Positions 22,364 through 37,300 of a stretch of 64,000 bases of DNA are shown here, one piece after another. The translations under genes and the position numbers were made by a program. Every line of letters starts with the position of its first letter. Position 1 is the first letter of the stretch. This DNA is from Styela clava. Lineage: Eukaryota > Chordata > Ascidiacea > Stolidobranchia > Styelidae. The notes beneath the pieces were generated by a model. It ran no database searches. It was not told where the DNA came from and was given only the letters and a program-made list of their open reading frames with translations. The stretch is taken from the NCBI RefSeq assembly GCF_964204865.1, contig NC_135255.1, forward strand, positions 9,453,135-9,517,134, in the 5' to 3' direction.

Positions 22364-25300
22364 ATGGATTTGGCTGCCGCTGGTGATGTTTGTTGGAACT
22401 GTCATGCAATACAGAAAAATACAATGAAAAATAATAAAAAATCAAAAAAGTTTGAAGAAAATTCTAAAAACAAAAAAGTAAATACACAATATACTTCAAA
22501 TTCCCAAATTTTCCAAATACTTTTAAATCAGCACTCATAATCGATATCTAAAAAAGAAATTTTCTTCAGGTACATTTCAATTTTTATGTTTGTTAGCATG
22601 CCACATTACGTTGTCCAACCGACTATAACAAGTTTCTTAGTTAGGGAACTTAATTGAAAACATAGTGACATTATGCAACTTAATGCAGCACAATCCAAAA
22701 ATATATAAAACGAAGCAGCTTATTGGAGATCTTATTTTCAGGAAAAGAACGGAACACCACATCCGTTTATTGAAGATCATGAGAAGCCATCCATATTTAT
22801 TGCAATGCTATCTCATATCAGCTACGGTATCATGACATTATTTGGGTTTCTTCGAGATTTTATGAGAAAGCATGGATTGGAAAAAACTATTGGTGCCATG
22901 GAGAGCAATGATATGAAGGTATGATATTGACTATTTATTATAAGAAGGTGGGAAATTTCCGATCATGATGTTATGTTATCACAACTGACCCCTTGGACTA
23001 GATTGTGAATAATTTCTCTATTGATTCATTCATTATTCAGTGGTGGATCGATTATTACTTTTGATAGTTTATTTGACTTGTGGATAATCTTATGCTAATA
23101 ATTCGTGACTTTCCCGTTTGGATAAGGTGACTGAGATCATGGCACTTCACATTACTGATCTTTAAAATGTTTATTTTTTTAAGAATTGTGTTTGCTTTAA
23201 CTGTTATAGTTTAAGAGTAACTCTCAAATTGATTGGAAAGCTATCCATCCCACCCTAATATAAACTATACCTGCTACAGTATGTCCCATTTAGGCAAACA
23301 CGATATGTTGACTGTAAATTTAGATACTTGTTCTCAAGTTTATAATATTATGTAAATTTGCTTTGAGGTAAAGCGATAATAAGGTTCAGATTGTGCACCC
23401 ATACTTGTATGATCATATCTTATTAATCGTTATATGAATCAATAGGGATTTTTTTATGTATACTTGTATATGTTATAGAGCAAATCACAATACATGCTAA
23501 ATTTTATGAAATAAAATATGCTTTTTCATACAACATATTTATATGCTTTCTGCTCCTAACAAGGATCTACACAAGCAGCCTCTTATATGTAAAGAGCTAC
23601 TTCATTTTTGGGACCGTAAACTTTCCAATTTGGCTTTAGATACCCAATTTGGTACAGATTATATAATTTTTCTTATATTAAGTTTAAATCTTGCGCATTT
23701 GGAACACAGTAATTTTTAAATATTTCAAATGTCAGCTTAACATTTTATCTGATTTAAATTTATGAGCTTGGATTTACTAGTCTCTATTTGTGGTAAATTT
23801 GAGGATTGTATTTTCTTCAAATAGCTTTTTTATACTCACCAATATATAACCTTAATTATGTGCTTGAGTGGTCTACATTCTCTTTACATTGCATGACAAA
23901 GTGTGTCGGTATGCCAATAAACCATGATTGTATTTGTTTAATCGTCTGAAGTAAACATGTTGTTTGTACATGTGGGTGTAATAAGTTCCATTCCAATGGA
24001 AATTTTGAATTTCTTGGGTGGCCATTTAGGCCAGGTTTTGTACTGGTATAAAATGTATTGGGTTGATACAACTTGATAGACAGCCTCATTGGTATCATTT
24101 TAGTTCAAATCCTTCGATAGAATATAAAAATTTATCAAAATCACAAATGGAATATTTACACCTTCCGGTATACATAAAAAATTGGACAATTTTCCAGTCA
24201 TTATCAGAGTGAAATTACTGATCTATTCAGTCAAAAATTGTGCAATTTGACCATCTTTCTATTATGGTACTAATTGGTACTTATCCTTTTATGCTTATGC
24301 ACTGGTGGAAGCATATACATATAATGCAAGGATATATATAATGCAAGAGCAAAAATAACTACCGTATTCTGAGTGATTCAGGAGTTTTGCTTGAATCTTC
24401 AGAAAAATTTTTTTTTTTAAATTTTAGCCTTTTACGAATTTGGTTCTCAGACTAATATGCAATGTCTTATCAATGTTTCAAAGTGTATGTTTCTTGGTTG
24501 CATAGTGCATTACGCTCTCTTTCTCTCCCTCTCTTGCTCAAAAATTAAGCATATCTCGACCTCTAAATTTTAATCTCTCACCAATTCTGTTTATGTCCAA
24601 ATACAAGGGACCCACCCAATTTTCAAAATTCATATTTTTTAGTTGGTAGTGCATTTTATTACTTCAAAAAGCATTTTTTGTATTATGCAACTGTTTATCT
24701 ATTTTTTCAGGACTTCGTTCCACTCTATGCAAGCTTTGAGAGTTTTTATACCAGAAATATTTATATCAGAATGAGAGATTGTATGAGTAGACCCATATGC
24801 AGTGTTCCTGGTGCTACGATTAACATTGCTAAAAGAACTTATCGAAACTCAGGATGGAATATTGAGTAAGTTATAGAAGATAACCATGAACACTTCATTT
24901 TTGGCAAATTTGAAAATAATTCACCAAAGAACTGTATGGAGTAGATTTCCAATCTTGTGAATATATTTACCAGGCTGAATACAATAACTACATAATACCA
25001 TATTGGTTATTTTAGCTTAGTGATTGGCACACCTTTTCAAGTGTTCAGAATACGCTTGCAATCGCACCTATGGTAGCTGTGGTTCGAATCTTGAGGGAAT
25101 ACTTATGTATAATTTAATTGCTGGACACCTCGCCAACTTAGAGCAGATCATGTAACTGATTTCCTCCACCATCAATGGACAATCTTTTGGTCCATGCATC
25201 GGAAACAAACAACCATTCCTGTACTCGACATAGAGTGGTAACGCGATCCAAGATTTCACCACACCACACCCACATTAAACCTATTGCTATTATAAAAGTG

Positions 25301-28300
25301 CCACCTAAATTACGTAATTCTTAGTAACAAGAAACACCTTTATTGTTTAGAATTGGGAATTAATTTGAAATTTTAACAAGTTTGTTGATTTCATTATCCA
25401 TGACCTAAATTTGCATTTTTTAATAAAAAATCTTAATCAATATTGGCCCAAATACATTGTCTATTATAATTTGTTTTATTATTATTTTATTGCATCCATT
25501 CACATTCATGTGTGAAATTGAGAGATAGCTTACATTCTTGTCTGTAATAGTTTTTGTCTTCAGGGTATCGTTAAAACTTTTATGATCTTTTAATTGCATG
25601 TTCAACATTTAATGTTTTTTATTATAACTTAGTATGGTTTGTATATCACTGTAATTTGTTTCCCTAATAATTATATCCAAAGCTATCATTTGCTGTTTTA
25701 CGAAAATATGATTTAGTATCATCATAACATGAAAGTACATCTATAGTCATGGTTAAATATTACTTCTGACATCATAATGATAATAATAATTCTGAACTGA
25801 AATTTGAATATTTGAATAGATTGATTTTGCACTAAAGCTAGGATAATTTTTTGAGAATTTCAGATTATATGAAATAAAATCCTGTCAATGGTAAAAAATT
25901 TGGGAATTTGAAAAATGATAAAAAAAAGAATTCTGTTATCATATATGTGTAGAATTTGTATCATACTGTTTTTATACCACAAGGAGTTAACGAAGTAGTA
26001 CTCTGGTAGTGGGAGTCCAGTAAATGGCAGTAATTCAACATTCCTTTTTGCAATAGTTTAGAGCTAAATTTAGTCACATTTAAAAGGCACACATCATGTC
26101 AAAATGTTGATATTCATTTCAATTAATACAATTATTATGTTTTTATGAATTCTATCTCCTCTAAATCCTCCACTCATTGTATTAGAAAATTTTAAAATAA
26201 ATCAAACTCGGTTGGCTGTGATGTCTCAAGACAAAAAAGTATTGAGTTATGTTGAAGTCAATATATAGCACAATCAATAATCATGTTTGTTTTCCTAGTC
26301 TCTCTAGTTGTTGTCTAGTCTCCCATCTCTCTCTAGTTGTTGCCTGTAAATTCACTCATATAACAATCTTCTTTATTTGCTTCATAAGGAATTTCATTAA
26401 AAAAATATAATATACTGTTATGCTCATTTAAAAAATACAAGTAAGTATACATTGTTAATATTACCACATTTTCATTTTAGTCTTACAGGAGAAATTCAGA
26501 AAGATGTCGTCAATCTGGGTTCATATAATTATCTTGGATTTGCTGAAAATACAGGAGCATGTTCTGAAGATGCAGTTGAAAGCATTAGGAAATATGGTGC
26601 TGGTGTTTGCAGCTCAAGAAAAGAAGTAGGTCAGTACCAATCAATTTTGGCTGTTGCAGGATTAGAATTACAGGGATGTCAAAATTGAGTAGTCAAATAC
26701 GATCAAATGTTGTTTTTAGCTTTAACAGAATATCGTATATTATTCAATATATCAGTATAAATTCTGTGGTGTTTGTTGATTCTCTATTTTAACTCGGAAA
26801 AGAGTAAGCTATAAATTCCAATCATATCACACATGCCACATTGTGTTTTATATATATTTGCTTCACTATGATAACAGCTTATTATTATGTCTATATTTAT
26901 ATGAAATCGAAAATATTGGTATTTTTATAAAATTTTCTATATTTACAGTGAGATTATGTTTCATGCGGTATCTTCCATTAAAATTTAGCATATTTTGATG
27001 AAAAATAGCTCAGAATGTGAATTATAGTAGCCTATGATTTGAGAATAAGCTGTATATTCATAATCTAGTTTTTGAATATATGCACAGATGGCCTATGGAC
27101 ATTCCTTTCTAATCAAGCAAAGAATATCGAGGGTTTCAAGTCACAAAAGGCAAATGTTAAAATTATAAAAATAAGAATTGCTGGAAATATTAAAATATGT
27201 GCTATTAAGTTGGTATCGAATCATTGTTTAAAGCAAAATTCAGCAAAATATTCTAATTACAAGTTACAGGGACAACTATTTTCTCAAAACAGCTTATTCA
27301 ATTTTCAGGTTGATAGTCACTGGTTACTGGTTCATTATGTATGTAAAATTGTTGTATTCATTATCAGAATTGAATTTTATTGTGATGTTTAAATTGAATT
27401 GATAGTTGATTACATCCAAATTAGTTATGTTGATATACCACAATAACCACATCCTTTTTAGGAATATTTCGAAATGTTTTAAAAAAATACTATTTCGGGT
27501 AAATAAAATCTGGCAGTCAGACCAAAAAAGAACTCAGTTATGTTCTGATAAATTAAGAAAATAGTATGCAGAAATCGAATCAGTGTTTATATTATGAATA
27601 TTAAATTGTCAAATTTTTTCGATCAAATTGTGGGTTTTTGTAATATACATATATGTATAAACTACTCATGGTAATTTGTTTTTCAATAATATAACAATTA
27701 ATAATTTAAACCTACATTTTGATACAGTAAAAACATTTCACTTTGTACAGTAGATATAAGAATAAAGCATCTCATTTTTTAGCATGACTCACAAATCACA
27801 AATAATTACAGTGTTGGTGCAAACGTGCAATGCTTTTGCACCTATAATTTTCAGCATACTACGTGCGATAGAAATATCCCTGAGGCACTTGATATTTTCA
27901 CTCCAGCCTTAGATAAATAAATTTGCTGTCAATCGGAAACGGTTACCATATACATGACCACAAGCATGTGCAATCAAATAGCTTTATCGTAAAAACTTAC
28001 TCAAGCGTGATGTTTGCGGAATGTTGCTAAACAGATTGGTTGGCTTAAAACATAATGAGACATAATCGTGGGTCAACCCGCAAGTGAAACGTTTGGGAAA
28101 TTGGGTTGGTGAACACACAAATTATAGACTTTATTAAATCACATGGGCTTGCTTTGATACTGTACCTTTATAGCAGTGTTTCTTGAATTGTGTGGTTCAC
28201 CTGAAAATCCTAATATTTGGTTTTTTAGCTAAAACATAAAAATTATTGATTTTATGTATGAAAAGTCTGCTGTGTATTTCTGCATAAACTTAGCAGGATC

Positions 28301-31300
28301 TATTTTGCCATGCCATGATTTTAAAAACACACCTTTCTCATTAGTGCAACTTTGAAATATTTTCTGATAAAATAATAATTATGAAATATTGATTGTTTTG
28401 GTCTTTTGGGGCCACAAAAACACTATAAATTTCAAGCTTGTATTTGAGCATATTCTTAGGTTGTGGATTTCACAAAATTTAATTTTTTAAAAAATTTGGG
28501 TTGATACCGCTGCCTCTATAAAACAATGATTGTGTATGACATATGTTACTATTCTGTCTAATTAATCAATCAAATATTCAACTACACTTTCCATTGACTT
28601 TTATTTGTTACTTCAAGTTTTCGTCTTGAAGATGTCATTGACGGAATCAATACATTTATGCTTCAATGCACATTAACGTATCAGACGCTCTTTATTTCAG
28701 CGAACCATCTCAGTAATGGAATGTAAAATATTTTAAGGAGCTATTATTAATATGATGGAGTGACATTGCGTAGTGGGTCTGTCCGCCTTTTCTCAAATAT
28801 TATTTCTAATCAACAAAACGTTGCTAATGGATTTTAGATCAATGAAAGTACCAATGTGAAGGATAACATGAATATAATCATTTAAATTTTCATTGAAATA
28901 AAATTTTTCTCAAAAAAATAATATAAATGGGAACACAGCGAGCAACAATATCATAATTTGTGTCCTATTTGAAATAGTTTTTGAGTAATAGCCTATATTA
29001 TCTTCCGTTGATGGACTTTTGTTCACGGTTTTTCTATGTGAGCCGATCTCAATGCTGTATAATCCCAGTTCCCAATTTAATAAATGGGAACACTGTTTTC
29101 TCGACACATGCATAATCTGCTAAGCAACAATTTTACAATTCTAGTCCCATTTGAGTTACTTTACCGCTGTGATTTAGGACTTATCTTTTTTTCAATCTAT
29201 TGACTTTTTTGTCACTCATGGTGTGTGTAAACCAACCTGAAGGCTGATTTGATTTTTTTTTCGAAACGCCCCATTGTTTATTTAAATCAAGATTGAATAT
29301 ATAAAAGTCAATGATTCGGAAAGAAAATTCCTTTTACATTTATGTATTCACAGTAAATCTTGAGTAAATTTCATTTCACTTTTTTTCGAATATTTATTTC
29401 AAATTTAGGGTTGTGCAATTTAAACTTTAAACCGCCCAGTTTGAAAGATCACCCTCTCAGTTTTCAAACCTGCTGGCTAATTATATGATTTATTGCTCTG
29501 CAGGACTATTGTAGTTATTTATAGCTTTTAGGATTATGTCAAATTAAGTTAGTTACTTGCTGTGAACAGCTTAATTTATCAGTGGATCATACTTGATTCA
29601 AGGTATGTTTTCTTATGAACATGATGTCATGTTTACAATTTCTCATCAATCCTATAGTTTTGAAAAATTCTACAAATATGTGACTGTATTTGGCTGTTTC
29701 AATTTTTAATGTTGTAGAATTCAAGGTGCCTACTTTTTGAATGTTGACGCCATTGGAAAGGTCATAAATGAATAATCTTCAGTATTTGTAATACATTCTG
29801 AAATAACATTTTCAAATATTGAATATATTTAAAATTGAGTCATGTAAAACAGATAAAATGGCATAAATCAATATACATTTATGGGAACTGAATGAAAATG
29901 GTGAATGCGGGGATTTTGAAATAGGCAATGCCTATTTTTTTTGTCAAGTCTATGTTTTTGTCCTTGCAAAATCAGATATTATCAAAAGCTCAAAATGACA
30001 ATTTTTTAAAATAAAATATTCTAAATTATGTAGTCCTGAAATCATAAATTTACTTTTTCGAATATTAACCCGTTGAAATGTTTTCTAATATTAATTTATT
30101 TTGTACATCTTAAGTTGGACCATATTCAATATTGTATTACCAAAGTATAGTGTAGTAAATCAGCACAATTTTCTTGATTGGTTAAAATTTGATAACTGTT
30201 TTTCCTGAATAAAATTGAAAATGCATATATTGGCGGGATAAAGATTTATCTGATAGAAATTTGGAAGTATTGGTATTTTGAAATGCCTATATTTACTTGA
30301 AATCAAATACTCTAAAATAGCGCTATTCAAAAAAAAATTTTAACGTGATTAGCTGTCATTTTGTAAATTAAAGATTTTTTTCTTTTCTGTGATTCCTGTA
30401 ATCTAGTTTCTGAGAAACTTTTTAAAAACAAAAAAAGTTTTGAAAACTATGAGAATTCAAAGTACAGGGACCAGGATATTTTGAACTTCCAGAGAGAACA
30501 TAACTTCTATGCAAGCGTCCTAGATTACTTTTGGGTTTGGGTAAAATAAATCATACACTAACAGGAGTTCAAATGTTCAATAAATTTTCTACAATTTCAG
30601 ATTCAGAAATTTGTGTGTATTGTTTTTGGAGTCACGCTGATATAGCATTATTATGGAAACAGTTCATTCACAGGAAAGCGTCCTACATGACCAACAATTT
30701 ATACCACGATGCCAAATCTGATTTCGTGGTTTATTTTAATCACATTATATGTAATGTTTTGCAAAAATTGTTGGAATAGGCTAATAAAGTACCTAAGTTT
30801 CATGGTAATTGATTGGATGCGCAAACTCTTCTGAAGCTTTATTTTTGTATGCTGTACAATATAGAAAATAATGTACCGTAGTTCGAATAGGGTAACTACA
30901 ATTCGTCCTCAAAATGGTCTTTATTAAAGTTGTCATTCGGTGTTTTGTTTCCTTTCTGGATCACAGGATTTATAGTCTGATTCATGTTCACTCAACTGTG
31001 ATAGGAGTAGATTGTTGGCAAGCACTTTTGTATCTCACGTATCTACTGATTCTGTTTGGAAGATAGCCTACTATTTGTAAAATAAATCATTTTATTTTTT
31101 ATCAAAGATTTATGGACAAAGTAGACCGATTTGGCCAATGATTATGTTTTTCTGTACAAAAATATTGTTTAAAAAGCAAATGATTTTCATGGTTAATCTT
31201 TGTGGCATTTGGAATCAAGCACAAAATTCATTACAAAGTATGTCAGTATTACGGTAATAAAATAGCATATGACAACTTGTTTTCATTCATTATCATATAT

Positions 31301-34300
31301 CCTCATTACCGTAATACAGTGTTCACTATTAGCGCACTTTTTTGCGAAAATTGCGAAGCACTTTCGCAACTTTTTTTATGGACTGCGAAATAGCACTTTT
31401 TTCCGATTTTGAAGAGAAATAGCACTTTTTTCTGATTTCGAATGGAATAAAAATTCAAAGTTAACAAATATTTTCGAGTATTAAGTTGACAAATAAGTAA
31501 CATACTAGTACTTTTGTAACTCAATTCTGCATATAATAACGATATTTACCGGAATTCTAACCTATGAGATGCAGACATAGGAGATAAAGCTTTTGCATTA
31601 ACGGCAAAATTCTTGTTTATAATATGATTATTATACAAGCACAACGATTCCGCTTCTCCCGCAAAAAACGCTCCCGGTGATTGAAACCAGATGTTGGAAT
31701 AATACGCAGTGGGTTTCTTTGAACGAGAGTGGTCATGTGACTATCAATGATATCGATGAATTCAAAATGACTATAAAAGTGTTACGTCTTATAGTCACTT
31801 TGGATGAATTGTGACCAAACTGCACGATTTTCAAATCAGACGAAACTTTTAGCAGCATGTCACAGATTTGCAAAATCACCAAATACACAAAATACCATCA
31901 AGTGCCATTTTATTGTAATCACAATGTTGAAAGGACGTGGCATTTTCCGGAATTTTGCGATATTCACACAACTATTTCTCATTGATATGCGAGGTTGGGT
32001 GGGCAAAATTCAATATTTTTTTGAATCGAATATTTTTAAGGAATAAACGTAGTGGAAACATTAAAAAATCGGCAACAAAGCCTTTTTACTGAAATTACTG
32101 GTTAATTCCGTTGTAATCGCTAATTGTTCTTGTCACCGATCGTTTTGGCGGCGATATCCAGGTTTTGGGTAATCTATATTCCCGCCCTCTCTTTTTTACA
32201 AATATGAATTCTTGTGGGTCGGCGGACATCGAAGTTTTATATTTCGGGTTTACCCGTTCGTTCACATCGGCAACAGCTGTTGAAGACATTGAGGACTCAA
32301 ATTAACATTTGCGTTGGCTTTAATTAAGATTTGTAAATTTACCGTCCTAATTTTATGCGAATGGTAATATTATTGTCCATACCGTGATGCAGATATTTAT
32401 TAAGACGATAATTAACTTTCTCATGTATTTCTATGGTGATAAACTTCGCAAGTCTGAAATTGTGCCAATCCTGAATGTTGATTTAAAATAGTGATTGAAT
32501 AATTCGGCAATAAAGGCATTTCTGCGTGGTCATAAGACGAGATGACGTTAATGAACAGCACTTCTTTTACAGGATATTTTACGTATGCGACTTAATGCTA
32601 AAAAGATTGGGCTCGAGTGATTTTTTTTTCGAGTGCCTAATAGAGGTCAGGCGCTAATTGTAACTAATTCCGTCAAGTTTCAACGTGTTTTCAACAAAAC
32701 AATACCCCGGCGATAATTATAGCTGAAATGTTACCGAGCAATTTACAATTTTATTTATGGAATTTGCAAATTCACCAGTTTCTTGACGATTTTGATATTG
32801 TCACGCCCTAATTATTAGTGCAAAAAATACTCCCCTTCTTCCGCGGCGGTTTGACGGGTTCTTTGTTCCATTCTTCAGGAAGTTCTGACACGGGGGATAT
32901 AGAATACTGAATCCGGATGGTTGAATCCCTGTCCACGTACTGGTGATTTTCCGTTTTGAAATGCGTGAAACATTCTCTATTTTAAATTAAATGACGTTTC
33001 GCGGGCTAGAGTTCTCCCCGAAAATGATGTGTTCCAGACGTTAGTTAGACTATAGATAAAACATTAGATTAATAATTTTCGAGACGCTCCGTTTTCGAAA
33101 ATACAAAGTTATATCGCAAAAAATGTGTTATGATACATTTGGAATGAAACATTATTTACGGTTAATTCAGATCATATTTTACACTTCATGACACCCGGTA
33201 TCCGAAATTACAGTTGTATCTCGAAAAATGTGTTTTGTTACATTTAAAATAAAACCTTTTTGCAATTAATTTAGATCAAATTTTACCTTTCCCGGCAACC
33301 CGTTTCCGAAAATACAAAGTTATATCACAAAAAATGCGTTTTGTTACATTTATTTTGCATTCCCAATAAAATACATATTATCCTTAATTATGGTCGTCGA
33401 TGAATCTGTTCCTGTCGTTCAAGCTCGACACACGTTTGGACGAGTGTGGGGCGGTTTTTTGGTCGACGATAAATTAAAAAGTTGCCACACGTTATTTGTA
33501 TAACGATAATAACTGAAATTAAGATTTTATAATAGAAGTGAATTTGTCTCAAGATGGTATTTTACGATTCCTGCCCACAGAAATTAAACACGCTGACAGG
33601 CTTGGTTATAATTGATATTCGTTTAATTTATTTTACACTATTAATAAACGCGCCACACCAATTGCGACCATATAAATTGCAGTCGCATCGGTATGGACTG
33701 TATGTTTTTGGCGCTCTCACATTAATAATAATTTTCAACAAAACAATATCCCGACCGTCATTAAAGCTGAATTCGTTACCGAATAATTCACAATTTTATT
33801 TACGGAATTTGCAATTTCAAGATCTCACTTGACGATTTTGATGATGTCATGCCCTAATTATTACTGCTTAAATGCCTCAAAATACAACAAATGTAATCAT
33901 TTTGGACGATAACAGGCGCAACAATTCGTAAACAAGCCGTTATAACGAAACTCGCGATTGATTTTACCTCTCTCTTGTTTACAATTTTAACATCCCGCCT
34001 GCCATGTATGGTCGAATAAAATGTTCACATATTCGAAACATGACTTGGCCAAGGATGGAAGGGATCACTAAAGAGCTAATAGAAAGTACATACGCGAGGG
34101 TATGATATTAATATCGAGAATATTTGTGAGCATATCACAGGACGGAAATATTTTGCACCCGGCTGTTTGTTGGCAGAACAACGATACCCTAAAGGTAATG
34201 GATCCAATACAGGGAAGTATTTATTTATCATCTCACTTGCGAACATCGAGGTTTTGGCGGAATTGTACGATCATGTTGTCTTTCTTAAATAATAACTTTT

Positions 34301-37300
34301 TCAATAAATGTTCATTTTTCTTTTGCGTCTTTATTATATGTCGGGTTTTCATTTATTTCAAATTCGAAATTGTCCGAAATACTCCAACAGGTGTATAAGT
34401 ACAATAATAATAGTACTTACCAGGGAAGTTTAATACACACGATGTGTAAAGGGCGTCGTAACTCCCGTTTATTAGTTATAATTTTTTTTACATTCTGCTT
34501 AAAAAACAACACACGTAACTCTCGCGACCAAATCTTTTTGTTTTGTATGGCATCGTCTTGGCGACGAATTTATTGCCGACTGAATTTTAATTGTGTTTTA
34601 GGATAAGTTATTTTCTGTTTGTTGGTTTCTAAACTTCACAAACTTGGGTAGCAATTACTATTAATGTGAAATTTGTGCATATGAACGATTGAATATCGCG
34701 ACTGGATGTCCGATATCTGATAATGCGTTATTCTCTTTCAACATTAATTTTCAGGATATCAGGGGGGGGGTTATTTTGCACCGGATTTGTACAAACGATC
34801 TACCCTGTAACTAATATGGTTTCCAGCCTGCCTCGTGTCTGTTAGATGGAAGGAGTAACAAATGTGAAGTCTTTGCTGTTTACGCGAGTAAGCAACTGAC
34901 ACAGTGATACATTGCATGAAAGTTTTGTAGGGGCAGGTGTTAGCAGATGTCATTTCGTTGCCGATGAATTCGCTTGTTTTAATTAAACATGAATTCCTTG
35001 AAGGGAACTCGGAAAAGACTTCTCTTTAATTCATAATATTAACCGGAGGAGCGCTTTTTCAAGTATCTAGGCCGTTTTTAATGGGTTATATGAAAGGCTA
35101 GGGCACCTAACTTGTTAAAATTGGCAAAAGCACTTTCGCACTTTTTTTTCCGACTGCGAAGCACTTTCGCACTCATAATTTGCTTAGAGTTAACACTGCC
35201 GTAATACCAATTTTTAAGATTGGCCGAAATAATAAGGCCAGTCATAGAATGATTGTTTTCTATTTTAAGACTTAAAGGTAGATTTTACATGAATGATCTT
35301 TTGCACAACTTTCAGTGGAATCAGTTTTTATAAGAATATCTTACTTGACTTTATTAACAGTTGTGTGAAAAAACATACATGTGAATGGAATTTTGTGGTA
35401 TTCACAAAATTCATGTGAGGTATCTGTGTTGGGAGTTCCACTATAGAACATAGAATCTTATTATTGGTATATCTCTTTATACAAAGTATTCATAAAGGCT
35501 ATTCGTTTTTCGAGCATTGTTTGGTGAAGAGTTACTATAATTTGAAAGGCCTGCCATTGCTTACCCACATTCTTACACCTTGGGTGAGGTGGCAGGCAAT
35601 TCTGATATGAAAACGTTAAAAATTTTCTTGGGTGTCTGCTTTAGGTGAATCTATAAATATGCTTCTTTTGTTTTTTAGGAAATCTTGTTCTCCATGAGGA
35701 ACTTGAAGAAGTTGTTGCAAATTATCTTGGAGTTGAATCCTGTCTTGCATTCGGAATGGGTTTCGCTACAAATTCAATGAATATTCCTTGTCTTGTTGAC
35801 AAAGGTTGTTTGATTCTCAGTGATGAATTGAATCATGCTTCATTAGTATTGGGTTGCAGGTAAGATAAATCTTTATTGAGATTTATAAGTAGATATTTTT
35901 GTCAGATTCACTGTTGACTATTTGCCTTGGGTGCTATGGGGCAGTGGTTAAAGTGTTTGACTTAATTGTGGTGACATTGCAGATTCACAGGTTCAAACTC
36001 CATGCCCCCCACCCCACTCAGAGTGTAATAAATTGGGGCAATGCAGAAGTTGCAGAACCGAGAAGATTTTGCTTTTTCAAAGTAGCTGCGTTTGCAGAGC
36101 TTTGTTCAAAGACATACAGGTGTTCAAATACGTCATTAAGATAAAAAAAAAATTAAAAAACAAGTTGCACATTTCTACTTCATGCCTACTTGCACATTTC
36201 ATAGTCTTTGTGCATTCTGCATTGTCAAAAAATTAAAACGTCTTCATTTATTTGACTCTTCCATTAATTGCTTTTGCCAGTAATCCTTCGATTGAAGCAC
36301 ATTTCATAATTTTTATGCATTCTGCATTGTTAAAAAATTGAAACATCTGCAATCTGCATTTATTTGACTCTTTCATTAATTGCTTTTGCCAGTAATCCTT
36401 CGATTGAAATATCATTGCAGGCTCTCAGTCTCAGTCTTTCAAGTCTCCATCATAGCAATTAATGAATATGTTGTTCCTAGTATGTGTGTTTTTTGTGCCT
36501 CCCAGTTTTAGAAATCGGTAAAGGCTCAAAACCTTTCTTTCAACTTTCAGCAGACTTGCCTAAAAAAATTCCTATGCATTGAAATCCTCGACAAAGAGAT
36601 CAAATGAAGAATATGCAACATGCATTTTCAAATCCAGTTGGGATAATTATGTGCAAGAGAGTTGCTGGACTCCTCACCGCCGTAGGGTGGTTCACGTAAC
36701 CCAGGGGTTCTCAAACTTTTGGTGTTGCGGAGCCCTTAAAAAGGTTGACTATTATTCACGGAGCCTCAGAATAATGTTAAAATTGATACTTTCCGATTAA
36801 TATTCCTGAGTAAGTTAAACGTACTTTACTCAATTTATATACTAAACCCTTTTAATAAGGTTAATACAAGTCATAAATAAATCTAAATTTCAAAGATAAG
36901 TTGTATTATACTGAAGCTGTAAATTTGGCACATGACAAACATATTAATAAATTAGGGGTTGAATCTTTTCCCCTCTTGACATTTTTGGAAGACCCAAAAG
37001 ACTTAAACCTCAAACATCTTTACGCAGGTGTTTATTCTCCCTGAATCAAAATTTCCTTCGTCATATACATGTATTGTTCCACAATGACGACGATAATTGC
37101 TTTTTTGTTCTCGTGGGGAAATATGAGTTCAATGTGAAAAACATGTAACCATATTATAATCATCGCCGACCAAATGCTAAAAATAATAGTTAATAAAGAG
37201 GTAAATCGGCAATTCAAATTTCTTGCTTAAAAAGCGGCATTCTAAAATATTAGAACCAAACTCAAAATGGAAGATAGCACTATAAGTTTTGTTTCAGCAG

